Source: an uncultured Aquimarina sp. (GTDB lineage: Bacteria; Bacteroidota; Bacteroidia; Flavobacteriales; Flavobacteriaceae). Taken from it: a stretch of 64,000 bases of DNA. The notes beneath the pieces were generated by a model. That model did no database searches, had not been told where the DNA came from, and saw only the letters and a program-made list of their open reading frames with translations. A program made the translations under genes and the position numbers. Location: the NCBI GenBank assembly GCA_947500545.1, contig CANMSO010000001.1, positions 124,001-188,000 of the forward strand. The letters are read 5' to 3'. Of this stretch, positions 1 through 7,257 are shown in pieces (the stretch's first letter is position 1; each line of letters starts with the position of its first letter).

Positions 1-1
1 T

Positions 2-1084
2 CTAGGTTACATAAAATGGTTGCAAAATATTAATAACGAGAGCTCTGAAACATTACTTCTTACGGCCCTAAAAATACGTAAAGAAATAAATGATATAGAA
101 GGTCTTATAGCAAGCAATATTCATCTTACAAAATATTATTTCAAGTTAGATAAGTTAAAGGCACTAAATTATACAGAAGAAGCTTATCATAATGCTAAAG
201 AGCAAAATAGTTTAACTTCAATTTTAGAGGCTTTAGGTTTTGTATTTGATTTAAAGGAGAACACAAACAACGAAGCAAAAATTTTCAATAAAATCCACAA
301 TCAACTAAAAGGAATCAATCAAAAGAACCGAGAGATTTATGCTCTAACAAAATATGAAAATGAAGATCTTACAAATCAAAATTTAATCCTGAAAGCCAAA
401 ACCGCCAGAAAAGAAAGACAAGAAATTATATATTTTTTTGGGACTATTATTTTGTTATTGGCTGCCGGATTGGTTTTCTATTTACTACAGCAACGACATA
501 AAAGAGAAAAGATTCGAGAGGTTTTTAATGCCGAAGCGCGTATTTCTAAAAAATTACATGATGAGTTGGCCAATGATGTGTATCATGTAATGACCCAGGT
601 ACAAAATAATAGGAACGATCAGGAAGTATTAGATAAATTAGAAAATATTTATAGTAGAACACGGGATATATCAAGAGAAAACAGTGATTTTGATATAGGC
701 CATAATTATGCACAAGAACTCAGCGGTATGTTAAGTAGTTACGGTTCTGACAGGACCAAGATTATTATAAAAGATATTGATGACATAAACTGGCAATCAA
801 TCACCCCAGAAAAGAAAATTATTGTACATCGTATTATACAAGAATTAATGATAAATATGAAAAAACATAGTCATGCAGAACTTGTTGCTATTACGTTTAA
901 AAAAGTACAAAGACGTATAGAAATAGGCTATGCAGATACTGGAGTTGGCGTCTCTAAAAATGACATTATTTATAGCAGCGGACTTCGGAATGCGGAAAAC
1001 CGTATAAAAACTATTGGAGGATCATTTATCTTTGATTCTGAAAGAGGAAAGGGCTTTAAGGCCAAAATATTTTTCCCGAATTAA
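2..1084 (+). CDS. TPR-sensor histidine kinase, 5' end outside the window
   Basis: The reading frame is already open at base 2 (LGYIKWLQ before the first possible start, a TTG at 20), and these residues match the paralogue at 2335-4150, so the gene begins upstream of the window. Counting from that TTG: TPR-like helices to about residue 125, one membrane segment at about 136-156, an H-box KKLHDELAND with His 180 as the likely phosphorylated residue (HisKA_3 type), then an HATPase domain with ELMINMKKHSHAE (N box), DTGVGVS and GLRNAENRIKTIGG. The response regulator follows after 16 bases, so the pair is very probably a two-component system. The stimulus is unknown; the TPR part probably lies outside the cytoplasm, as in related flavobacterial TPR kinases. 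Confidence 0.85.
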   Translation, partial: LGYIKWLQNINNESSETLLLTALKIRKEINDIEGLIASNIHLTKYYFKLDKLKALNYTEEAYHNAKEQNSLTSILEALGFVFDLKENTNNEAKIFNKIHNQLKGINQKNREIYALTKYENEDLTNQNLILKAKTARKERQEIIYFFGTIILLLAAGLVFYLLQQRHKREKIREVFNAEARISKKLHDELANDVYHVMTQVQNNRNDQEVLDKLENIYSRTRDISRENSDFDIGHNYAQELSGMLSSYGSDRTKIIIKDIDDINWQSITPEKKIIVHRIIQELMINMKKHSHAELVAITFKKVQRRIEIGYADTGVGVSKNDIIYSSGLRNAENRIKTIGGSFIFDSERGKGFKAKIFFPN

Positions 1085-1100
1085 TTATAATAGTGAGCTT

Positions 1101-1769
1101 ATGTTCAAGAAAGTTTTAGTTACAGAGGACCTGGGTAGTATTAATCATGGTATTGCAAATATTCTTCACGAAAGAACTGGGGTTAAAGAGATACAACAAG
1201 CGCAGTACTGCGATGATGCCTATTTAAAATTTAGAAGGGCACGTAGAGATGGTAGTCATTTTGACCTGCTTATCACAGATCTTTCTTTTAAAGAAAGCCA
1301 TAGAGAACGAAATCTTGTTTCGGGTATACAACTTATAGATGCAATAAGAGCTATACAACCTGATATAAAAGTGATCATATATTCTATGGAAGACAGACCG
1401 GCAAAAGTAAAATCATTTTTTGCAGAACAAGGTATTGACGGATATGTTTGTAAAGGGCGTTATGGGTTAAATGAGTTAATACAATCGGTCACAGAAGTGT
1501 ATAACGGAAGAACATTTACCTCTCCGTTATTGGCAAGTGCGATTAGTAAAAATAATGTGTTTGAGCTTAAAGATTATGATCTTTTGTTATTGAAGCATCT
1601 ATCTGATGGATTAACACAAGAGCAAATAGGAGAATATTTTAAAAGAAACCACATTTCTCCCAATAGCATTAGTTCAATAGAAAAGAGGCTAAATAAATTG
1701 AAGTATAATTTTAAAGCCAAAAATGCAATTCATTTGGTCGCTATGACCAAGGATTTAGGACTTTTATAA
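1101..1769 (+). CDS. response regulator, REC plus C-terminal HTH
   Basis: I chose ATG 1101, which gives 222 residues; the frame is open further upstream to a TTG at 1014, but that would overlap the kinase by 71 bases. REC domain: acidic residues at VTEDLG, phospho-acceptor Asp60 in LLITDLSF, and the conserved Lys118 in YVCKGR. The C-terminal part (about 150-215, ending in a helix pair with EQIGEYFKRN and SISSIEKRLNKLK) resembles a NarL/LuxR-type DNA-binding helix-turn-helix, though weakly. It is the partner of the kinase ending at 1084. A candidate target is the 13-bp palindrome at 2114-2143 upstream of the next regulator; that link is inference. Confidence 0.85.
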   Translation: MFKKVLVTEDLGSINHGIANILHERTGVKEIQQAQYCDDAYLKFRRARRDGSHFDLLITDLSFKESHRERNLVSGIQLIDAIRAIQPDIKVIIYSMEDRPAKVKSFFAEQGIDGYVCKGRYGLNELIQSVTEVYNGRTFTSPLLASAISKNNVFELKDYDLLLLKHLSDGLTQEQIGEYFKRNHISPNSISSIEKRLNKLKYNFKAKNAIHLVAMTKDLGLL

Positions 1770-2334
1770 TTAAAGAATATTAATTTTGAGCTTTAAGAAA
1801 ATTTACGCCAATCAGAGTGATTTTCGATAGAAAATTACACTTTGATGGACTTAGCAGAACTATCGAAGACAAGTAAATTTTCAATCAAAAGCACAATTTT
1901 GTTTTTTAGTAATGTTTTTATTGATCAATTGGAAAAGAAACAACCCCGCAATTGTAAAACTTTGGCGAGCCAACAAAAGCAGGGTCTGAATAACAATTGA
2001 TTCAAAATAAATCAACCATTATATAAATATTTTCTGTAAAAAATCTTGATGAAAAAGTCGACTCATCAAATCTTTCTTAAAATTTTAACATGCACAATAT
2101 AATAAGAAGCTTTTAAATAATTACGGTTTCCCGTAATTATTTATTAAGGCTAGAGGATGTTTAGGAATGTTTTTAATGTCTTAGGGTATTGAAATTGAGA
2201 TGGGGTAAGTTGTTCATATATCTTATAAAAAAATATGCGGCATAGATTATAGTATTCTGTTTCTTGGTATATCGGTGTTCATTATTCAGGGTAATTTAGT
2301 AGTTTAGCCATAGTAGAAATACAAAATTTCAGGT
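1770..2334. other. 565-bp intergenic stretch
   Basis: No convincing reading frame on either strand. The only clear structure is the palindrome listed at 2114-2143. No TAnnTTTG promoter was found in front of the gene at 2335. Confidence 0.5.
2114..2143. promoter_or_regulatory. 13-bp perfect inverted repeat, possible operator
   Basis: Two 13-base arms (left arm ends in TTACGG, right arm begins CCGTAA) are exact reverse complements around a 4-base TTTC. The site lies about 190 bp upstream of the TPR-AraC regulator and 345 bp downstream of the response regulator gene. It has no T-run, so it is not a typical terminator. Binding by a dimeric regulator is a guess. Confidence 0.5.
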
Positions 2335-4150
2335 ATGCCAAATACACGTAGTTCTCTCGCTATGTATAGTATCGTATTCGTGATACTTTTTTATAATAGT
2401 ATATCTGTTTTTGCGCAGACAAATATTACTATAAACTCTTCACAAAGTGCATTAGATAGTATTACAACACAGTATGAGTTAAGTAAAAATGACTCTTTAC
2501 CGGTATCCGAAAGATTACAACATATTTCTTCTTTTTTTAGATATAGTATCACGATCTCAACAAGATTCTTTAATTTATAATGGTTTGATGCAAAAAACCA
2601 TGCTACTTGGTAGATCTAAAATGTTAGATAGCGCAGTATTTTATTCTCATAGATTATATGATCTGGCATCTAAAAATTTGGATACAATCTACATGATAAA
2701 GGCTTCTATCAAATTAGGGATTTATCATAAAAACAATAATGAGTATACAAAAGCTTTTCAATACCATAATGAGGCCTTTAAAATTTCGAGACTGTTTAAT
2801 GATAGTTTAGGAGCCGGTAAGAGCTTGTTACAGATGTCAAATATACAAGATATGCTAGGTGATTATTTGGGTAGTAAAACAACAGCTACTGATGGACTTA
2901 GATATGTAGAAAACACCTCAGATTTAAGGAGTCTTTCGGGTTTATATCATATCATTTCGGTAGCCAATAGACAACAAAAGAATTATGAAGAAGCTTTTCG
3001 GTATAACAAATTAGCATTAGCGCTTAACACGGATAGCGTCTCACAAAAAAAAAATGGAGCGAAGAATGTTTTAATTTTTAAAAATACGCAGGCCAATATT
3101 CTTGCAGACCTAGAGAAGTACACAGAAGCAATCTCAATTTTTTCAAAATTAGTTTCAGATTCTATAATTCAAAAAGACAAGCGAGAATATGCTAGGGTAC
3201 TTGGAAACCTAGGATATGTTCAATGGCTTCAAGATAAACACAACAAAAATTCTGAAGCTTTATTGCTTAATGCATTAAAGATAAATCAAGAAATAAATGA
3301 TGTTGAAGGTTTGATTGCGAGTAACATATATCTTACAAAATTTTATTTTGAAAAAGATAAAATTAAGGCTCTAAAGCATGCAGAAGCTACTTATCAGAGT
3401 GCAAAAAAAATGCGTAACTTAATATTGATATTAGAGGCATTAGGATTTGTTTTTAAATTAAAAGAAGATGTGGTAGAAGAAGCCAGAGTGTATGACAAAG
3501 TTCATCATCAACTACAAGAAATAAATCAAAGTAACCGTGAGATTTATGCCATAACCAAGTATGAGAATGAAAAACTTACTACAGAAAATGTAGTATTGCG
3601 TGTAGAAAATAACAAAAAAGCAATCAAGGTGTTGGTTATTTCATTACTGTTGGCCATTAGTCTAGGGGGTGTGGGATATTATTACTACAAACAGTACCTA
3701 TATAAAAAACGGTTTCTGCAATTATTAGATGCTAAAACAATAAAGAATGGAAAACCAAGCATAAATAAAGATAAAAATACAATCACACCCGCTATAAGCC
3801 AGGAAGCGCTGGAACATTTGCTTACACAATTAGAATTATTTGAGCAAAAAGAAGGGTATCTTAAGACTAATATTAATGCTAAAGATTTGGCTAAAAGTTT
3901 TGATTCTAATTCTAGTTACTTGTCTATGGTGGTAAATACCTATAAAGAAAAAAGTTTTAGTCAATACATTAATGATCTTCGTATTGATTTTGCTATAAAG
4001 CGGTTACGATCAGATGCCACGTTTAGAAAATATACTATAAAGGCGATAGCACAAGAACTCGGGTTCAACTCTTCAGAAAGCTTTGCCAAAAAGTTTTATA
4101 AAAAAACAGGGATTTACCCTTCGTATTTTGTGAAAAAACTAGAAGAATAG
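2335..4150 (+). pseudogene. TPR-AraC membrane regulator, frameshifted in a T7 tract
   Basis: Two overlapping frames make one protein. Frame one (2335-2580) supplies a signal peptide ending in SVFAQ and the first helices up to LQHISSF. Frame two (from 2540) continues with LDIVSRSQQDSLIYNG. The frames meet at seven Ts (2532-2538); removing one T gives an uninterrupted protein of about 604 residues. It has TPR repeats, one membrane segment (VLVISLLLAISLGGVGYYYY) and a C-terminal AraC-type HTH (TIKAIAQELGFNSSESFAKK). The TPR region is clearly related to that of the kinase at 2-1084. The break may be a true mutation, phase variation or a sequencing error; an internal start at 2489 would lose the signal peptide. 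Confidence 0.8.
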
Positions 4151-4366
4151 GTTTTGGGTGTATTATTATAGCCAAAGTTGTAAAAGTCACTACTTACAAA
4201 CTTCTGTCTCCTGACTGCCCACCTTTATCATCCTTCCTGTTTTAGGTGCCCAAACACATAGTCTTATTATATAAATGGCTACCCTAATTTTTATAAATCA
4301 AGACTAGTTGCTCTTGCGTAATATCTATAGTCTTAGATACATTTGGCCCAACAAAACCCATCACCC

Positions 4367-4600
4367 ATGACACAATTTGAGTATCCTAAAAAAAGTAAGT
4401 TCATTGTTGATATCATACAGGCATTGCATATACAATTAGATGAATTTATGTACAAGGTAGTACACCATAGTCCGTATGAAACGATACTCTATATCTGGAT
4501 ACATAAGCTGTATATAAAAAGAAAATCTTGTGAAGATGCCGTGCAATTAATTTATAAAGCCAGGAACATGTATTTGCTAACCTCTTGTAGTAAAGCATAA
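4367..4600 (+). CDS. small hypothetical protein
   Basis: I chose ATG 4367 (77 residues, MTQFEYPKKSKF...); a TTG 24 bases upstream is also in frame. No signal peptide, membrane segment or motif that I recognise. The sequence is rich in aromatic and basic residues. It lies between a broken regulator and repeat DNA, so it may be a remnant or a chance frame. Confidence 0.4.
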   Translation: MTQFEYPKKSKFIVDIIQALHIQLDEFMYKVVHHSPYETILYIWIHKLYIKRKSCEDAVQLIYKARNMYLLTSCSKA

Positions 4601-4613
4601 AAACTGCATTGAA

Positions 4614-4740
4614 AATACTACCGTCATTAGGAGGTACTTCGACTAGGCTCAGCATCCGTTGGCGACGAAGTAATCTTTTCAATAGGGTAGATTGTTTCAC
4701 GCACTCCAATGACGAGGACATGAAAACGCTACGTCATATC
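4614..4740. repeat. intergenic repeat of the CTTCGAC...GCTCAG type, degenerate
   Basis: The stretch contains ACTTCGACTAGGCTCAGC (4636-4653) and CATTAGGAGGTACTTCG, degenerate versions of the repeat words seen at 31.6-31.8 kb, 32.7 kb and 33.1-33.2 kb. A shared non-coding repeat family is likely. Confidence 0.5.
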
Positions 4741-4845
4741 GAGTGATTTTTTGTAGCAAAGCGGAGGAAAATTGTATCGAGATGTAATCTGTACCGAGAA
4801 GATAAAAACTGTCACGATAAACAAATAAAAATAAACCATAATATA

Positions 4846-5346
4846 ATGAAAAACCAAATGAACGAAAACAACAGAATTAGCAAAGTATTGACTACAGAAG
4901 AAATTACAGCCATCCAACAGTGTATAACTACACTAAAAAAAGAATTGAATTTTTTACAAAACCTAACCCCTAACGAGCGTAAAAATTTACCCAAGATTAA
5001 TAGTGCCAACAAGATTTTTGGCGAAGATAGTATTCATATCCTGGAAGGAAAACCCCAATGGATACCAGCAATATTAACGGCAGAAGAAGCCAGGAAAGAC
5101 ATGACGCTTTTTGAGTAATTAGACCCTATCATTCTAGAACTAGAAAGCTTACTGCGCCAGATGAAAGATACCCAAATGATTGTGGGTAGTGAAGTATACA
5201 GGGTTGCCCTCTCTGTATATAGCCTTGCTGATGCAGCGCGTAAAATGCCTATGGAAGGTGCCCAAAGCGCCCACGAATTACTGAAAACACGTTTTACACA
5301 AAGTATCAATACCCCAAAAGATACTGTAATAGAGAGTATATATTAG
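4846..5346 (+). pseudogene. conserved hypothetical protein interrupted by an in-frame TAA
   Basis: One frame runs from ATG 4846 to TAA 5344-5346, interrupted only by TAA at 5116-5118. The 90-residue first half (LTPNERKNLPKI, WIPAILTAEEARKD) and the second half (MIVGSEVYRVALSVYSLADAARK ... LLKTRF, listed here in parts) together look like a family of about 165-170 residues that is common in Bacteroidota. As I recall that family, its members carry Q in the context VDQLRPLL where this gene has FE-stop-LDPII. A single CAA to TAA change would explain it. I know no function for the family. Confidence 0.7.
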
Positions 5347-5349
5347 ACT

Positions 5350-6192
5350 ATGAAAAAAATGTTCTTATTACTACTATGTTTAGGTTTTTGCCTAAATCTT
5401 AATGCACAAACGGATAACTATATTCCCGAAAAAGGAACAATGGTTTTTGTACAAGATAAGATAGTAACTAATGAAACTAAACTAGATTCTTCATATACAG
5501 TATAACACCAATCTTTATAGATATAATGAAAGATATATTTATTCAGATGACTAGTGAGGGAGATAAGACTATTGATTCTTTAGAAATAAACAATGTTTTA
5601 GAAACAAAAATAAAACCGCAATTAAGAATACTTCTTGATCCACGAAAAACAAAAAGTATTCAAAAAAAGCACACATATATATCAAGACTCACTAATAAAG
5701 TATCAAACACAATATTCTTTTGAACTAGATAAGAGTAAAATAACTGTTATTAATAGAAGAGATGGAAAAGAATCCTATTATATCCTAAAAGATTCTATGA
5801 TGATTCCAGATCCATCCATTGCTATGATAGTTCCACCCAAAGAAAATCTTGATAATATTACTATTAAGGAATATAGAGATGTAAAAAAGAACATTTTTGG
5901 GTATGAATGTTTTAAGGTCGTCATTACCGAAAAAAAGAATTATATGGATGCTATTGACCCATTTAAAATGTTTTCTAATTCAGAAGAAATATCACAAAAT
6001 CACCAAGAAACTTTGAGATATCGTACAATTAAAGAGATTTATGTAACAGAACAAATAAAATGTCTATATCATCCCATTATAAAGTCGTCTAATATTCTAA
6101 AAAAATATTATCCACTAGAAATAATAGAAAAAGAAAGTTCTATAGAAGGTTCCGCAATTAGGTATACTTTAAAAAAAATAGAATTGAACTAA
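5350..6192 (+). pseudogene. secreted protein gene with two frameshifts
   Basis: Three consecutive frames appear to be one protein. Frame 1 (5350-5505) gives a signal peptide MKKMFLLLLCLGFCLNLNAQ and runs to DSSYTV-stop. The next frame (about 5496-5690) gives SITPIFIDIMKDIF to KKHTY. The third (about 5680-6192) gives QDSLIKYQTQYSFELDKSK to the end. The second break lies in an AT dinucleotide tract (5675-5682); one extra TA restores the frame. The last part (KKNIFGYECFKVVI, IKEIYVTEQIKCLYHP) vaguely resembles secreted LolA/GLPGLI-like flavobacterial proteins, but I cannot name it. It begins 3 bases after the previous degraded gene. Confidence 0.65.
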
Positions 6193-6251
6193 CAATCCAA
6201 CAGATACTAATATAATAACTTAAAATAGTACTTAAAGCTTCGTCTGCATCT

Positions 6252-6353
6252 TTATGGATAAAGTTTCCTTGATAATCTGTCATCCATGTTTCCAGTATGG
6301 TCAACATAGTATTTCTTGGTAGACTCGCTAAAGAGGATATATACAATGAACAT
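6252..6353 (-). pseudogene. remnant of a GIY-YIG gene
   Basis: Reading minus from ATG 6353 gives MFIVYILFSESTKKYYV then DHTGNMDDRLSRKL and a stop. This is a diverged copy of the first 27 residues of the intact GIY-YIG protein encoded at 6455-6691. It is part of a duplicated block that also carries a terminator copy and a tRNA 3' half. Confidence 0.75.
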
Positions 6354-6374
6354 GCTAAATTTTTTAAAACAAAA

Positions 6375-6396
6375 AAGCCTTACATTTGTAAGGCTT
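6375..6396 (-). terminator. copied tRNA-operon terminator
   Basis: The hairpin AAGCCTTACA / TGTAAGGCTT is followed on the minus strand by six Ts. It is nearly identical to the terminator after tRNA-Arg (6713-6734) and would end transcription leaving the GIY-YIG gene. Confidence 0.7.
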
Positions 6397-6400
6397 CTTG

Positions 6401-6457
6401 TGATCGCGGCAGGATTCGAACCTGTGACCGTCCCGATTCAGAAATCGGGATGCTCTA
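6401..6457 (-). pseudogene. tRNA-Arg 3' half fused to the end of the GIY-YIG gene
   Basis: On the minus strand the sequence runs from the end of the D-loop (TAGAGCATC) through an altered anticodon arm to an intact T arm (GGTTCGAATCC) and acceptor 3' strand CGCGATC plus A. It matches tRNA-Arg(TCT) at 6739-6812 outside the anticodon arm, which is 3 bases longer here and forms a TCCCGAT/ATCGGGA stem. The 5' half (acceptor strand and most of the D arm) is missing, so it cannot fold as a tRNA. The TAG at its start is the stop codon of the GIY-YIG gene. Confidence 0.8.
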
Positions 6458-6691
6458 GACTGGTTTAATAAGTTGTTCTATGGATTTTTGTTTTTTGATA
6501 TTTATTTCTCTCTGGTAGGCTTCGGATTTTGTTTTATAGTTTTCAGTATAAACTAATTCCCATGGAATCCCACTTTTTGTAGATTTACTTCTTCCTTGAT
6601 TATGTCTGTATAATCTGTCATCTATGTTTCCAGTATGGCCAACATAGTATTGCTTAGTAGACTCGCTAAAAAGGATATAGAAAATGAACAT
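6455..6691 (-). CDS. small GIY-YIG nuclease-domain protein
   Basis: This 78-residue protein shows the GIY-YIG pattern: FYILFSESTKQYYVGHTGN (the two beta strands), DDRLYRHNQG with a conserved Arg, WELVYTENYKTKSEA, and REINIKKQKS with the expected Glu. It is the single-domain, stand-alone type (UPF0213/YhbQ-like), usual length 80-100 residues. It lies directly after the terminator of the tRNA operon, and its stop codon is made by tRNA-derived sequence. Such genes next to tRNAs are frequent in Flavobacteriaceae as I know them. Whether it cuts DNA is unknown. Confidence 0.8.
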   Translation of the reverse strand: MFIFYILFSESTKQYYVGHTGNIDDRLYRHNQGRSKSTKSGIPWELVYTENYKTKSEAYQREINIKKQKSIEQLIKPV

Positions 6692-6705
6692 GCTAAGTTT
6701 TTTAA

Positions 6706-6734
6706 AACAAAAAAGCCTTACATATGTAAGGCTT
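6706..6734 (-). terminator. terminator of the tRNA operon
   Basis: A perfect 22-base palindrome (AAGCCTTACA TA TGTAAGGCTT, 6713-6734) is followed on the minus strand by TTTTTTG. It starts 5 bases after the 3' end of tRNA-Arg. Confidence 0.85.
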
Positions 6735-6738
6735 CTTG

Positions 6739-6812
6739 TGATCGCGACAGGATTCGAACCTGTGACCGTCTGCTTAGAAGGCAGATGCTCTATCCAGCTG
6801 AGCTACGCGACC
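6739..6812 (-). tRNA. tRNA-Arg (anticodon TCT)
   Basis: Cloverleaf read on the minus strand: acceptor GGTCGCG / CGCGATC with discriminator A, D arm GCTCAGCTGGATAGAGC, anticodon stem TCTGC / GCAGA with loop CTTCTAA, T arm around GGTTCGAATCC. CCA is not encoded. It is the last tRNA of a three-tRNA operon. Confidence 0.95.
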
Positions 6813-6831
6813 AGTAATTAATGTTTCATTG

Positions 6832-6906
6832 TCGGGGTGGCAGGATTCGAACCTGCGACCTCCGCGTCCCAAACGCGGCGCGATAACCGGGCTACGCTAC
6901 ACCCCG
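6832..6906 (-). tRNA. tRNA-Pro (anticodon TGG)
   Basis: Minus strand: acceptor CGGGGTG / CACCCCG with discriminator A, anticodon stem CCGCG / CGCGG with loop TTTGGGA, T arm GGTTCGAATCC. It is the middle gene of the operon. Confidence 0.95.
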
Positions 6907-6916
6907 AAACAAAATG

Positions 6917-7000
6917 CGGAGAGACCGGGACTCGAACCCGGGCAGCACTTGCGCGCTGACAGATTAGCAATCTGCTCCATTACCACTCTGGCACCTCTCC
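6917..7000 (-). tRNA. tRNA-Ser (anticodon GCT)
   Basis: Minus strand: begins GGAGAGG and ends CTCTCC plus G. The anticodon loop is TTGCTAA, and a long variable arm (GCGCGCAAGTGC region) is typical of serine tRNAs. It is the first gene of the operon. Confidence 0.95.
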
Positions 7001-7045
7001 TAAAAATTTGTTATGAACTTCGCATTATTGTTTCAAATGCGGATG

Positions 7046-7076
7046 CAAATGTAACTTTTATGAATCTACAATGCAA
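7046..7076 (-). promoter_or_regulatory. promoter of the tRNA operon
   Basis: On the minus strand TTG (7076-7074), a 20-base spacer and TACATTTG (7053-7046) fit the Bacteroidota consensus TTG-N(about 20)-TAnnTTTG. The first tRNA starts about 45 bases downstream. Confidence 0.75.
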
Positions 7077-7195
7077 CATTTTTTTAGCATTATTTTTCAT
7101 TTGATTTCAGGTTCTTTTTAAAAAGTTGAAAATCAGTTTTTTCTTGACAAATTTCTTGGCTCAAACTTTGCATAAGAGGTCAAAGAAACCTTTTA

Positions 7196-7203
7196 TATAT
7201 TTG
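7196..7203 (+). promoter_or_regulatory. -7 element before the secreted protein gene
   Basis: TATATTTG matches TAnnTTTG and lies 55 bases before ATG 7258. The nearest TTG upstream is 25 bases away, longer than usual, so support is moderate. It argues against the longer reading frame that opens at 7126. Confidence 0.45.
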
Positions 7204-7257
7204 CATATGATTGCTTTATTATTGTATGATATGTGTATTTTTAAAAAAAATATAAAA

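Noticed and set aside
4446..5309. Several minus-strand frames opposite the degraded genes
   Set aside because: They are antisense shadows of the plus-strand frames and contain repeat sequence.
5526..5723. Independent 65-residue gene
   Set aside because: It continues the preceding signal-peptide frame and is continued by the next frame, so it is the middle part of one broken gene.
6158..6346. 62-residue minus-strand frame next to the tRNA region
   Set aside because: It reads the GIY-YIG remnant in the wrong frame; the matching frame is the one from ATG 6353.
6401..6457. A fourth functional tRNA
   Set aside because: The 5' acceptor strand and most of the D arm are absent and the anticodon arm is too long.
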